A DNA stretch of 64,000 nucleotides from Corydoras sp. C115 (lineage: Eukaryota; Chordata; Actinopteri; Siluriformes; Callichthyidae). The first letter of the stretch is position 1. The number at the start of each line of letters is the position of its first letter. The stretch lies in NCBI GenBank assembly GCA_019802505.1, contig JAFMOC010000159.1, positions 1,089,501-1,153,500 of the forward strand. The letters are read 5' to 3'. This document shows, in pieces, positions 51,501 through 62,099 of this stretch. The notes below the pieces were generated by a model. The model searched no databases, was not told the DNA's origin, and worked only from the letters and a program-made list of their open reading frames with translations. Position numbers and translations under genes: made by a program.

Positions 51501-52761
51501 CATTGGATGTATGCTTGAGGTCGTTGTCCTGCTGCAGAATAAATTTTGGGCCAATCATATGCCTCGCTGATGGTATTGCATGACGTATAAATATCTGCCT
51601 GTATTTCTCAGCACTGAGGATACCATTAATCCTGACCAAATCTCCAACTCCATTTGCAGAAATACAGCCCCAAACTTGCAAGGAATCTATACCATGTTTC
51701 ACTGTTGCCTGTAGACACTCATTATTGTACCGCTCTCCAGCCCTTCGGAGAACAAACTGCTACAGCCAAATATTTCATATTTTGATTCATCAGTCCAGAG
51801 CACATGCTGCCATTTTTCTGCACCCCAGATCCTGTTTTCGTGCATAGTTGAGTCGCTTGGCCTTGTTTCCATGTCAGAGGAATGGCGTTTTTGCTGCAAC
51901 TCTTCCATGAAGACTGGCCAGACTTCTCCGGACAGTAGATGGGTGTACCAGCTCCCAATGGTTTCTGCCAGGTCTGAGATGATGGCACAACTGGTTTTGA
52001 AGGGAAATAAGCTTGATGTGTCTTTTCAGCACCAAGTTTCCTTGGCCGACCACTGCGTCTACGATCCTCAACTTTGCCATTTTCTTGCCCGAAACCTTGC
52101 TGATGCAGTATAACTAACTTGTGGCTTGTTGCTGTGCTCAGTCTTGCCATGGTGTACCTTGAGACATGAAGCTGTCCTCCACAGCCTTTAGCTGTTCCTC
52201 ACCCAGTTTTAAGCCTCCTACACAGCTGTATCTGTTTCACTTAATGACTGGGTTTCAACCTACTTTTGATGAAATTGGTATATAACCTGATTGGTATAAT
52301 TGGTTGATCATAAACTTCACTATAATCCTACAAAATCCCTGACTTGGGCAAATATACCTGTAAGAATTGATGCTGGTTTGAAGGCAAAGGGTAGTAAGAA
52401 CAAATATTGGTTTCCATTTTGCCAATTGATAAAAATAAACAATTATTATTTACATTTTTGAAAGCATTCTTAGTTTATAGTGGTTATCACGTTTGCCTCT
52501 TAGCACTAGGTATTCCCAGTTTGAATCCCAATCTGGGTGGAGTGTCCATGTACTCCCCGTATCTGCGTGGGTTTCCTCCGGGTTCCTTCCAAAGTCCAAA
52601 AACATGGATCATGGTCAATTGAATTCTCCAAATTACCCCATATAGAGTGTGTTTGTGTCTGGGTGCACCAGAAAGGTTCTCCCTGCAACCCTAGCAGAGG
52701 ACAGACGGAGGGATGGATATGTGCGTGTGTGTGTGTGCGCGTGTGTGTGTGTGTGTGTGTG

Positions 52762-52841
<80 letters not shown>

Positions 52842-55800
52842 AACACACACACACACACACACATACATACATACACACACACACACACATACATACATAC
52901 ATATAATATATACACAAATTAACACATTTATATATGGGTTTATATGCATTTTTATATTAGCCATTTATCTTGCCATGTTTTATGGAAGTTGAAGGACTGT
53001 AACCAAGGCAGCTTATAAGAGGATTACTATTAAGCTGCAGGGTGCAAAATTTTTAACTAGCCATATGTGAACAGTGTAATATCTGTAACGAAATTTGATA
53101 TTACCTTGAAGCGGCTCAAAGGTATCCATGAAATCCAGGTTAGGTTGCAATGGGATGAGACCAGGCTGGATCATGTCAGCATTACCTGCATGTGCTGAAA
53201 GTAATCAAGTACATCATTATACATCTTTAAGATCACAATACACTTCTGAGATATTTTTCATTTGGACTTATTCTTTACCTATTATTCATTTCTTGATAAC
53301 CTATTTTATCCATATAATTCAATTTTTTTTTAAGGTATTCTGTATATTACAGAATTTTATAAAATGGGTAGGTTCCAGTCTTTAAATCTGATTGGCTGAG
53401 CCATTTGTCCAGCCATAACATTGACATACAACACACACCTCCGACTGCTTCACATTCATATCAATTCAGCGTTCACTTCAAAAACCAGACTAGATTACTT
53501 CACAGAAAACCAGTTAATTAAAGTTTGTGCTTTTAATGAATGCATTTATGAATTTAAACTTGTTTGTTATAGTGTGTTTGTAACACTTTTACAAAAGCAA
53601 TAAGGCACTCGAGGTTGTGCATTATTGTGAATAAATTGCGAAAAAGAAGAGAAACGACACTCTTCTACGTCATTCCTAATAATAGCTCTTTCCTATTATT
53701 ATTTCACAATAATACACGTCATCTCTTGCCTTATTGGTATATTATGCATTAAGAATTATTAATAGGTTAACACGGGCCATCTGGGTGGAGATTCCATGCT
53801 CTCCCGTGTCCGCGTGGGTTTCCTCCGGGTTCTCCGGTTTCCTCCCACAGTCCAAAAACATGGATTAAGTCAATTGAATTCTCCAAAATTGCCCCATATA
53901 GAGTGTGCGTGTGTGTGTGTGAGTGAGTGAGTGTGTGCCCAGCGATGGATTGGCGCCCTGTCCTGGGTCTATCCCTGGATGGGCATGGGGAACCCCACCA
54001 CGACCCTACTAGAGGATAAAGCGGGAGATAATGAATGAATGAATTGGTTAACACATAATATACAGTACGTAAAACCCACTTAGATATATATTATTAACTA
54101 TTCTATAAACTATATATATACATTCACACCACCACCAGTAAGGTTTGAATTTTTCTATTAAAAAGCTGTAATCAAAATATCTAGATAACTTTATTGATCC
54201 AAAAGAATTAAAATGATCAAATTTACATTTGTAAAAGCATTACACTGGGGTTTAGCACTCCTACATTTGCATTTACATTTGGTTATTTAGCAGACGCTTT
54301 ATCCAAAGCGACGTACAAGATGAGCACAGGGTTAATCACAACAACCCTGGAGCAATGAGGGTTAAGGACCCACACTGTAACTTCAGTGGACCTGGGATTT
54401 GTACCCCCAACTTTCTGATTGATAGCCCAACACCCTAACCGCTGAGCAAATATAAGTATATGTTTTAAGAATGAATTTTAAAATAATTAAACAAAATGAT
54501 TTTTTTCTTTCCCTCAAAATTTAAATTCTGGGTTGTTCAGGATTTTTGTATGAAAGATGTCCCACTTTGATTTACCATTTTTGAGACCTTGTTACAAAAT
54601 AAATGTGAAGCTGCTTTAATTAAATTATGTTATATCTATTAATCGCACTGCCCAGATAAAAGCTGAGACGTTAAGTTGAGACGTCTTGTGCAAAAATAAT
54701 GGGCTAGATAACTGGATATAATAAATATTTGAATAAACACAGAAGGCAAAAAAGATGTATAACATGTTCCATTGCTTTTGGTACCAGAAGAAGTCTCATT
54801 ATCCTATTGACTCTCCTTTGGTGTCCAAATTCAGATATTTAAGTGTCACAAAGTTTTTCTACAAGGACTTTACCAGTTGACATCAATATAAAGTAAGAGA
54901 AAATAACAAGTCCATCAGTTATAGGTTTTTTTTTTATATGTCAATGATATCATCTTACATGTACACTATTCAACATTGCACATAATTGAAAGGCACAACT
55001 TCTCTTAGACTTTTATTATGGTTAATTAATCCACCTGTTGGGGCTCTGCCTAATGAAATGTGTGCCCTTTAAAACTGGGAACAGGGCATGCCGCAGGGAG
55101 AGCTGGTGGGAATGTGAAAGCACGTTCACATAAGAATGTACTGTAAAGCCCAGTATGTCTGTTTGTAAATGTTTACTGTCAGAAATAAAAACCCTTCGGT
55201 GGTGTAAAATCCTGTCTCTAGTCCTCATTCCTTCCACCCACCCTCCCCACTGTTATCATTTTTTTTTTTTTACATTTTTTCCCTGTTGTTTACATTTAGC
55301 AAAAGCTGAATGAGGAAGTCAAATCTGATTCCACACAGAAGCATCAGAAATAAACTGGATGAAATCATTTGCTCTTTAAACTTAATATTTCGTAGAATGT
55401 CCTTCACACACACTATTTCAAACTATAAATCAAGTGCTTCTTGTAACAACTGATGCGTTTGTTACCCCCCCCCCCTCAACTTCCATCAAGAGCAATTCTT
55501 TTTTTCTATAATTGGTACAATGATGTGTTGCACCACAAAGTTCTATTCTGGCCTTATCTGACCACATTCTCTGAAAATAACTAAATTCTGCTTATCTTCC
55601 CCCTGAAAATCCTTCCCTCAGGATTTTCAGCTCCTTCTTATTAATGCTTACTGTGGTACACAGACACAGAGTTAACATTTCTTGAAAATGTTATCTCTTT
55701 TTATTTGTAATTAATAAAAGATAGCTAAAATTTATTAAAGTATGTAATTAAATTCAGAGTTTTTTGTCTATTTTTTGGACTTTGGGATCTCAGCAGCGTG

Positions 55801-58800
55801 TCTTTTTTTTTAATTTGTGGGATATTCAAATGCAAACATGTGAAATTCAAACCATTTGTGATTCCTTTGTTCTGGGAAAAGGTGCCAAAACGTACCAATA
55901 ATTTTTGTCATAAACCATGGCTTCCTGCATGCATTACAACTTGAGTGTATGAATGCAGTTTCCTGGCCTTACAAGGAATGGAAGTTCTTCAGTTTGTCCC
56001 AGTATTGTGCAACCGTTTGGTTATTTTCTCACGCAGTCAGGCAAAGTGGTAAGTCACAACCCATCTTTTTAACCCAACCCTGATCCGCTAATCTATTACC
56101 AATATTGAATTTTTTTTCTGACTCTCATTTGACTCCTGTCCCAAGATTTTGGCATGCATTTCAAATATCAAAAACTAAATTTCTAGATGTAAACAGGTTA
56201 GCTCAGATTCTTTTTTTAAATGACTTGCATTCATGTAGTTCTAAGTTGGCTTTTTTAGCAGGCTAGTTAAAAAAATAAATAAATAAAAAAAAAACTTTGC
56301 CTCTTACCAATTTCCCGGGGATTAGGCCAAGCAATCGGTTGGTGAGAGGAGAGTGTAGAGAATAACGTGTCTGAAAATTCAGACATGAGTACATCCATAT
56401 CAAAGATGTCCATCTCCATCGGTGTAGGTGAGTCATGGCTCCTGCGGCTACTTCGGCGACTGCCCTCTGCTGAATCCTCATCCTGATAGAAGGGCATACG
56501 GAGGGTATCGGGATGCACTTCGCCAAAAAGTGAGAACTGCTCCTCTGCCCCCTTCAGGAGGGCACAAATGCACCAAGCCAGGCTTAGTTAGTGGACAAAC
56601 GTGAAATATGCAAGTAAGATGGATTGAGCTGACAAACTAGCATGTGTATAATTTGCTGCAATAATTATTTATTTATTATTGGAATAGTGTAAAATGCTAG
56701 TTTTCAGCTCAAATACATGACCACCATATCAAATCATAGCAACATGCAATAACATAACCAATAAATCAAAATTTTTAAATTGTAATGCAATGCAAAATGT
56801 GTTAATATATTAAAAAACACACACTATATTGCCAAATGTAGTTGCCACTAGTTACTCCAGATAACATGTCTCCACTGCTCTAGAGTCCAGAGGCTGCTTT
56901 ACACAACTGTATCCAACACTTTGCATTTCAATTGGAGATGTATGGTTTGGATGCGGCTGCTCGACCATGGAAACCCATTTCATGAAGCTCTCTGCGCACT
57001 GTTCTTGAGCTAATCTGAAGGCCACATATAGTTTGGAAATCTGCAGTGATTAACTCTGCATTCGCTGACCACGCTCCGTCAGTTTTTGTGGCCCATTGTC
57101 GCTGTCATTCCCAAACACTTTCCATTTTCTAACATCACAGCTGACTGAATATTTAGGAGCAAGTAAATTTCACAAGTGGATTTGTTGCACAGGTGGCATC
57201 CTATTACAGTTCCACGCTGGAATTCACTGAGCTCCTGAGAGTGACACATTCTTTCACAAATTCACCTATTGCCATGGAAGTGATTGGAGCACCTGACTCT
57301 AAAAATTTGGATGGGTGAGCAAATACTTAAGGCAATATAATGCATATATACATACACACAAAGGGATGTGCCATATCATATTTCACATAAAGTGAAATAC
57401 ATACACACACACACTACATACATAAGCAATGAGGAAAATAAGTATTTGAACACTTTACAAGTTCTCCCACTTAGAAATAATTTTCATCTTGGGTGCACGC
57501 CCACTGTGAGAGACTTAATCTAAAAAAGACTCTAGATTTGTTTAGATTTGACTGCTACAAATAATTATTGGAGCACCTGAGAAAATCAATGTTAAGATTG
57601 ATTACAGAGGTCAAAGGTTTCCTGTAGTTTTTCACCAGGTTTGCACATACTGCAGCAGGAATTTTGGCCCATTCCTCCACACAAATCTTCTCCAGATCAG
57701 CCAGGTTTCTGGACTGTTACTGAGAAACAGAGTTTGAGCTTCCTACAAAGACTTTCCAAAGGGTTTAGGTCTGGAGACTGGCTAGGCCACTCCACAACCT
57801 CCACAATGCTTGGTTATCCTGGCTGTGTGCTTTGAGTTCCGTTCCATGCATGACTTTAAACTATGACCTCTTAGTGTATTACCCACAGTAACCTTGGAAA
57901 CAGCGGTGCCGGCTCTCTTCAGGTCATTGACCAGTTCCTCCCGTGTAGTTCTGGGCTGATTTAATGATCTTAAGATCATTGATACACCACCAGGTGAGAT
58001 TTTGCGTGGAGCCCCAGTAAGAGGCAGAGTGACAGTCTTAATTAGCTTGTTTCATTTTCTAATAATTGCTCCAACAGTTGATCTTTTTTCACCAAGCTGC
58101 TTGGTTATTGAATTTTTGCTGATTGTCAGGCGTTCAAACACGTATTTGCAGTAGTAACACACAAATAAATTATTAAAAAATCATAAATTGTGATTTCCAG
58201 ATTTCTCTCTCACAGTGTACGTGCACCTAAGATTAAAATTTCAGACCCCTTCATGATTTCTAAGTGGGAAAACTTGTTGCAGTGCAAAGTTGCAGGTTGT
58301 TCAAAAACTTATTTTCTTACTGTATATATACACACACACACACAAACACACACACACCGCTATGAATACAATAAACAAAACAGTCAAATTTTTCTCTCTT
58401 TTTTTTCAGTTGGTTTGTCTATTTTTTTATTACGTTAACAGGAATTAGACAAATTTAAAACCAATGCCAATGTTGTTTTCATTAGTTTTAATGCAATAGT
58501 ATCTAGTGCACTTGATTCCAAATACAGAATCTTCTTGTGCTTTAAAACCTCATCAGGAACAATTATTATTTTTTACTTTTACCTATGTGAAAAATACTAT
58601 GTAGCTGGTAAAACTAGTTTTAGAATTTACAACTGTTATATCTACAAATCATTAAAACAAGTTTCTGGAAAAAATCAACAAGAAAACAACAACAAAAAAA
58701 CCCTCCTAAGTTCAGTTTAAATGAACAAATAATGTAAATCATTTACAATAAATTTAAGGTCATTGATTTTTACTTGATCACTGATCAAATCTTCAAATCT

Positions 58801-60077
58801 GATTTTTACACGCCAAAAAGCAAAAATATGTTTCAGAATCAAATTAAGGTAAAGCCAAATATTAGCGTTGCTTGTTGAATACTGATTCCAAAAAAGTTTT
58901 TTTAGCCGTTTTTTTGACTTTCCATTTCTTTTCTTTGTGTTCAATTCACCCTCCCTCCTAATGTTATTACAGCTTATTATATGTAACTTGTGTTATTTCT
59001 TTGCACATATTTGTCCCTATTTATGTTAGACTGAAGAAATAGAATTATATTATATTCTTGATCATTAATGCTATTCTATAAGCTGTTGCATGCAGGTGCA
59101 GCAGGATGACAGTGGCTGATGCCAACAGACTGAACAAAGCAATCCGTAAAGCCGGTGATGTGGGTGTGGAGTTGGACTTGCTGATGGCAGTGTCAGAAAG
59201 AAAGATGATGTCTAAACTGAAGGACATCATGGACAATGCATCCCCACCCACTGCTCAGACACAAGAGCACTAATTCCACCCAAATGCAGCACAGAGCACC
59301 ACAGGAGGTCATTCTTAGCTGTGGCCATCAAACTGTATAAATCAAGCTGTTTAACTCCTGACTGAGTAAAACAACTTTTATGTGCAATATTGTAATCATG
59401 ATAAATACACTACTACCTCACCCACAGGGCAAAAATTTTATATTAAAAAAATTTTATATTAGTATAAATTTAAATATAAATAAAAAAGTCTAAATATAAA
59501 ATTATTATATAAATTATTTACACTTTACTTTTTACTTCATTCTGTATTATTACTTTAATTTTATTGCAAATTAAACTAATTCTGATCCTTATATAGTCTA
59601 GGAATACAGTTTACTATTAACATACTTTTGTTGCAAAAGAATAGTTCATTGTAAATATAGTTTTGAAAATATAGGTTTATGAATTAATAATTAATTGTAG
59701 CTGTTATACATAAGAGCAATTATTTGATACATTTTTGACAGTAGTGAAGCGGTAAATAATGACCCACCATTGCTTTCCAAGATTAAGCCTTTGTTTGAAC
59801 AAATGAAGCATTTTTTAAATCCTTTATTTGTCAAACATCAAAAATATATAGTTGAATTTATTTAATATAATCTTTTTTTATTAATAGTTGCAATCCTTAT
59901 TAAATGTTAGTACTCCTGAGTTGTCAGTATAACTAGTTTTACTTGAATATATCTTAAAAAGGAGTGTTATAACTGCACATCAAACTATTAGTGTGTCATT
60001 ATTGTTTAGAACGGTTTCATAAAATTCATATTTACCTTAAGCAGACTGGAAAGATCATCATCCTTGTGCTTCTGCAA
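32365..60077 (-). CDS. mlxip: MLX-interacting protein (MondoA), C-terminal 13 exons; 5' part outside window
   Basis: Exons in transcript order: 60077-60036, 56551-56308, 53194-53105, 49792-49701, 48420-47898, 45508-45414, 44193-44079, 43871-43783, 41003-40896, 38828-38701, 38536-38413, 35646-35517, 32486-32365. Every junction is GT-AG and phase-consistent, yielding 633 residues plus stop. MondoA is a bHLH-zip transcription factor that pairs with MLX and senses glucose-6-phosphate. Seen here: the conserved block WPNPREI then [20 protein letters not shown] (residues about 88-115), a long Ser/Pro/Gln-rich region (157-430), the bHLH (from 431: [15 protein letters not shown]), a leucine zipper ([20 protein letters not shown]), and the C-terminal dimerisation/cytoplasmic-localisation domain with NWKFWI and [12 protein letters not shown]. 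The last two motifs and [10 protein letters not shown] favour MondoA over ChREBP. Human MondoA is 919 residues, so roughly 290 N-terminal residues are missing; no further exon was found between 60077 and 64000. Confidence 0.95.
33224..34850 (-). mobile_element. Apparently intact Tc1-like DNA transposon with long TIRs
   Basis: The element is 1627 bp, bounded by CAGTGGGTTGCAAAAGTATT and its reverse complement, with TA on both sides (33222-33223, 34851-34852). The terminal inverted repeats are about 210 bp each (33224-33434 and 34639-34850) and nearly identical. The motif GCAAAAGTATTCA recurs at the outer and inner end of each TIR, an IR/DR-type arrangement. It sits about 750 bp downstream (lower-strand sense) of an mlxip coding exon, in the intron between the exons at 35517-35646 and 32365-32486. 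The intact frame, TA duplication and near-identical arms indicate a recent insertion. Confidence 0.95.
33372..34478 (-). CDS. Tc1-like transposase, DD34E, uninterrupted
   Basis: The frame is open from 34592, but the family start is the internal ATG at 34478 (MKSKEHTRQ), giving 368 residues. Residues 1-50 hold the first helix-turn-helix ([20 protein letters not shown]); a GRPPK motif at 59-63 resembles an AT-hook, followed by a second HTH. The catalytic triad is present: D152 in WSDETK, D243 in QQDNDPKH and E278 in [11 protein letters not shown], with 34 residues between the last two. A glycine-rich [10 protein letters not shown] motif is present. The usual C-terminus near GGSTKYW is followed here by about 30 extra residues that read into the inner part of the TIR, so the original stop may have been lost. 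The enzyme would cut and paste the surrounding element at TA sites. Confidence 0.9.
   Translation of the reverse strand: MKSKEHTRQVRNMVLEKFKAGLGYKKISKALNISRSTVQSIIRKWKEYGTTVNLPRQGRPPKLTGRTRRSLIREAAKRPMVTLDEMQRATAQVGETVHRTTISRALHKCGLYGRVARRKPLLKENHKKSRLQFARSHVEDTANMWKKVLWSDETKIELFGHNVKRYVWRRNNTAHHSENTIPTVKYGGGSIMLWGCFSSAGTGKLVKVDGKMDGAKYRAILEENLLESAKDLRLGRRFTFQQDNDPKHKARATMEWFKKKNIHVLEWPSQSPDLNPIENLWQDLKTAVHKRSPSNLTELELFCKEEWTRISVTRCAKLVETYPKRLAAVIAAKGGSTKYWLHKGLNTFGGLNTFARRTFQFFICKKKC
35650..38410. other. mlxip intron, nothing identified
   Basis: AT-rich intronic DNA with a poly-A tract at 37726-37752 and another at 36270-36290. ORFs on the minus strand have no family resemblance. Confidence 0.5.
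39780..40335 (+). pseudogene. Tc1-like transposase 3' fragment
   Basis: The plus strand carries a decayed C-terminal third: a broken '[15 protein letters not shown]' version of the NPIENLW block near 40055-40100, then [20 protein letters not shown] and [17 protein letters not shown] short duplication of GAAGTTATGGTCAAGAA occurs at about 40110-40150. No complete ends were found. It lies in an mlxip intron. Confidence 0.65.
41260..41470 (-). mobile_element. V-SINE, old and deleted
   Basis: Tail (CATTCATTATCTTCCACTTG), a G-run, TCTATCGCTAGGCACGCTCA and a degraded head GCTGAGAGGTGAACGAGTGC; the middle is shortened. Confidence 0.7.
41820..43560. repeat. Long interspersed fish repeat, interrupted
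   Basis: The CCTGTAGGCCAGATTCAGTG and AGGCAGCCATTGGAAGCCAA blocks match the fragment at 3390-3730. Between them, about 42050-42440, is unrelated sequence beginning TAGGGATGTAATGATACAG, which resembles a hAT-type end. The rest continues to about 43560. It occupies an mlxip intron and has no intact frame. Confidence 0.5.
44826..45194 (-). mobile_element. V-SINE with internal (CA)n expansion
   Basis: An old copy in which the ACACTCACTCACACAGACAC part has grown into a CA dinucleotide run of about 60 bp (44946-45006). The tRNA head is degraded. Confidence 0.8.
45787..46122. mobile_element. hAT-type MITE of a second family
   Basis: It begins TAGGGCTGCAACAACGAATC and ends ATTAGTTGCAGCCCTA, an inverted terminal repeat of about 15 bp. 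The flanks GTTCTATG and GTTTTATA match at six of eight positions. Inside are CGATTAATCG-type motifs and a piece of an L2-tailed SINE (45965-46030). It lies in an mlxip intron. Confidence 0.8.
46327..46679 (+). mobile_element. V-SINE, full length
   Basis: TGTTTAATAAGAG before and after it is a 13-bp target duplication. In an mlxip intron, antisense to the gene. Confidence 0.92.
46875..46995. repeat. Foldback repeat family, partial
   Basis: AATTATGTATAATCATGCAT, then GTGAAGTGGTCAATTACGTC and AACCAATCAGATTTAAGGAC, shared with the copies at 5380 and 30980. Confidence 0.55.
47128..47469 (+). mobile_element. V-SINE, near full length
   Basis: The first bases are missing (starts AGGTGGCTTAGTGG). 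TGTCGTCATTAG before and TGTTGTCATTAGG after mark the target site, which lies within the foldback repeat. Confidence 0.9.
47485..47830. repeat. Foldback repeat family, copy split by SINE
   Basis: TTTCGTATGATTTATTCACA, ACACCACCCAGAGTGCCTTA, TCTGCCATCTAGTGTCAGAA and AACCAATCAGATTTAAGGAC, as in the other members; the left arm was displaced by the SINE at 47128. Confidence 0.6.
50176..50388 (+). mobile_element. tRNA-derived SINE with L2-type tail, full length
   Basis: The head has an A box (TAGCTCAGTGGTTAGGG) and B box (GGTTCAAATCC). The body ACCCTTAACCCTCATTGCTC is followed by TTGTAAGTCGCTTTGGATAA and a (AAATGT)n tail. This family is distinct from the V-SINE. It lies in an mlxip intron, antisense. 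Confidence 0.88.
50690..51285 (+). pseudogene. Decayed Tc1-like transposase fragment, plus strand
   Basis: The plus strand encodes broken pieces of a Tc1 transposase: [17 protein letters not shown] HTH, then [13 protein letters not shown] and [20 protein letters not shown], followed in another frame by FWSDETK-like and [20 protein letters not shown]. Frameshifts and stops occur. It ends abruptly near 51285, where an oppositely oriented transposase begins. Confidence 0.75.
51286..52240 (-). pseudogene. Decayed Tc1-like transposase, minus strand
   Basis: The minus strand from about 52150 down to 51290 covers most of a Tc1 transposase in three or more frames: [78 protein letters not shown] and [18 protein letters not shown]. 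The catalytic D, D and E contexts are recognisable, but frameshifts disrupt them. This subfamily differs from the intact copy at 33224. It lies in the mlxip intron between 49792 and 53105. Confidence 0.8.
52477..52712 (+). mobile_element. V-SINE, tail replaced by microsatellite
   Basis: Starts within the head (TTATAGTGGTTATCACG). The body is shortened after GTGTTTGTGTCTGGGTGCAC and runs through CTAGCAGAGGACAGACGGAG into the GT/AT tract. Confidence 0.8.
52720..52915. repeat. Compound (GT)n(AT)n(CA)n microsatellite
   Basis: GTGT, then about 65 bp of AT (52765-52830), then CACA and CATA runs. It has dyad symmetry and could fold; all six-frame ORFs across it are artefacts. Confidence 0.95.
53365..53745. 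repeat. Foldback repeat family, copy g
   Basis: AAATCTGATTGGCTGAGCCA at the left, then GCAATAAGGCACTCGAGGTT, TTGTGAATAAATTGCGAAAA and the inverse CTCTTTCCTATTATTATTTC with CACAATAATACACGTC. Confidence 0.65.
53774..54043 (+). mobile_element. V-SINE, 5'-truncated
   Basis: Begins at GCCATCTGGGTGGAG. GGTTAACAC occurs before (53764) and after (54047), a target duplication around a truncated insert, so the truncation arose at integration. It has an internal deletion in the tail segment. Confidence 0.88.
54260..54450 (-). mobile_element. tRNA-derived SINE with L2-type tail
   Basis: Same family as 50176 in reverse: CATTTACATTTGGTTATTTA, GCAATGAGGGTTAAGGACCC and ACCCTAACCGCTGAGCA. The B box is slightly altered. 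Confidence 0.85.
55480..55680 (-). pseudogene. Tc1-like remnant
   Basis: Around 55535-55570, ACAAAGTTCTATTCTGGCC then TTATCTGACCA reads antisense as the WSDETKIE block of a Tc1 transposase, with degraded flanks. No ends or open frame are present. Confidence 0.45.
56824..57338. mobile_element. Short TIR element related to Tc1 (non-autonomous)
   Basis: It begins TATATTGCCAAATGTAGTTG and ends AAATACTTAAGGCAATATA, giving a short inverted terminal repeat (TATATTGCC). Inside, on the minus strand, are remnants of the common fish Tc1 N-terminal region (ATTCCAGCGTGGAACTG then GGATGCCACCTGTGCAAC). It is short and without an open frame. Confidence 0.6.
57427..58322 (-). mobile_element. Degenerate internally deleted Tc1-like element
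   Basis: Opposed ends (GAGGAAAATAAGTATTTGAAC near 57431 and its complement near 58320) define inverted arms of about 130 bp. Between them the minus strand keeps transposase pieces: [20 protein letters not shown] (57782-57979) and a decayed SPDLNP block near 57760. Stops and deletions make it inactive. It lies in the mlxip intron between the exons at 60036 and 56551. Confidence 0.8.
59085..59350 (+). mobile_element. LINE 3' fragment
   Basis: The plus strand decodes as decayed [24 protein letters not shown] then a [15 protein letters not shown] peptide and a [23 protein letters not shown] end, the C-terminus of a fish CR1/L2-type non-LTR element. Several stops are present. Confidence 0.6.
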
Positions 60078-60408
60078 CTAAAATGACAGAATTTGTTAGT
60101 ACAATTGTCAATAAGCAGTAAATAAATAATGATTTTTAGAAAATAGACAGAAAAATGCCAATCCCCAGAAAAGGGGTTTGCATTTTTCTGTCTATTTTCT
60201 ACAAATGCAATAAAAACTAAAATCTGTAATTCGTTAATTTTCGAGAACCTTTAACTACATCATATTTATCAATTGTTAATAAGAAAAAAAATCTAGACTG
60301 CACACAGGTAGGCCAATCTGACACACCACATATACACAAGAACACTTACAATGAAATACAATATAATATATTCCAATACAATGCATAAGTGATTTTTATA
60401 CAAGCAAG

Positions 60409-60747
60409 TAGGGCTGTATTCAACTACAGATTTTCGTAGTCGAATCTGATTCGTCAGATTTTCCCTATAGTCGACTGATAGTCGAAAAAGTTTTTTTTTA
60501 TATATATATTTTACTTGTTTTTCTAACAAAAGAAAACCTTTTTTTTTCTAGAAATTAGGATGATTTTATTTGAAAAAAGGCTATATATATAATGAAAACA
60601 AAGACATTTCATGTAAAAACTAATGCTTAGCAGCAGCCATGGACACCCCCATGTGGTCAAAATGGTACATTCAACTATGAGGTTCATAGTCGACTACGGT
60701 TCTCCGAATCGAATCGTCGAATCAGCGAATATTGCAGCTCACCCCTA
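60409..60747. mobile_element. hAT-type MITE, copy 3 (339 bp)
   Basis: Third member of the family at 8623 and 13139, with an 8-bp duplication CAAGCAAG (60401-60408, 60748-60755). It is the shortest copy, with a deletion after the left arm. It lies upstream of the first mlxip exon seen. Confidence 0.9.
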
Positions 60748-61119
60748 CAAGCAAGTAAAAATAATAATAAAAAATACATATCATCCATACCAAGGATATT
60801 TACGTTTGGTTTTGCACTGTTCATAGGGAAGATAAAATAACCTTTTATTATCCAACATAATAAAAAAAGTTTTTATCCAACTTTGCAAAAAAAAAAAAAA
60901 ATCACAAACATTTTGTTTCACTGACTGAAGATATTTCATATGGAATGCCAGATTCTTTTTTTTCCAAACACAAAATAAATGTTGGACTTCGCTGACCACA
61001 GAATACTGTACGCTGTATACTGTACGCTGAAGTCTTTTAGATCATGTTAAACACATATCTTCCACAAACAGCTGCTACGAAAAAAAATAATATAAAATAA
61101 CTCTGATAATGATCAGGTT

Positions 61120-61225
61120 TGATTATATTACAGTGTAACTGGTTTTCCTTAATTATTAACTTACTGTTGTTCTCTTATTTGTAAGTTGCTTTGGTTAGAA
61201 GCATCTGCTAAATGACTAAATGTAA
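61120..61225 (+). mobile_element. L2-tailed SINE 3' end
   Basis: TTTGTAAGTTGCTTTGGTTA then CATCTGCTAAATGACTAAATG; head absent. Confidence 0.65.
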
Positions 61226-61737
61226 CTGTTAGAAATAACTAGCATAAATCCAGAATGCTAAAAATACGCTGCTTAAGGGAGCAACCACATACTACACACT
61301 GCTAATGCTACCGGTCTGCTCAAGTAGGATGAGTCCCTCACTGAACCACTGAACAAGGTTTCTTTATCGTAAACCAACACCAGCAAGGTGTTTTTTTCCT
61401 TTCCACTACACCTCCAACAAAGCTTACAGTGTACAGTTCTTAATTACCATCTGTTTAAACCCCACTCCCACTTATAGGTCTACTTTATTATTTTTATTAA
61501 CAATATATCCTCATACATTTAGCAGACACTTTTATGCAAAGCGAGATACAAATGTTTACATATATGCATTTGCCTGTGTGCTAAAAGATGTTTTTTCAGG
61601 TTTCCAAACTGTGCTTATTGAAGCATAGTCTGGAACACAAATCCCACCGACATCACACCTTCATAACGCTAAATCACTTTTAACTCTGCACTGCATTAGT
61701 TGCACACAGATGCACTCTAATCACTTTAATACTTCAT

Positions 61738-61761
61738 TTTCATTCATTATCTTCCGCTTTG

Positions 61762-61848
<87 letters not shown>

Positions 61849-62099
61849 AGGATCACGGGGGGGTGTGCCAATCTATCGCTGGGCACACACACGCACACAT
61901 ACACACACTATATGGGGCAATTTGGAGAATTCAATTGACTTGATCCATGTTTTTGGACTGTGGGAGGAAACCGGAGAACCCGGAGGAAACCCACGCGGCC
62001 ACGGGGAGAACATGGAAACTCCACCCAGATGGGGAATCGAACCGGGAATCCCTAGTGCTGAGAAGCAAACGTGCTAACCACTAAGCCAGCGTGCCGCCC
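61738..62099 (-). mobile_element. V-SINE with long (AT)n replacing the tail segment
   Basis: The tRNA head, core and half the body are normal; between TTCCGCTTTGTC and TTTTAGGATCACGG lies an AT run of about 85 bp (61762-61846). Confidence 0.85.

Noticed and set aside
52506..52992. ORFs of alternating Tyr-Ile, Thr-His and Cys-Val
   Set aside because: These are dinucleotide microsatellite translations; the same applies at 18685-19062.
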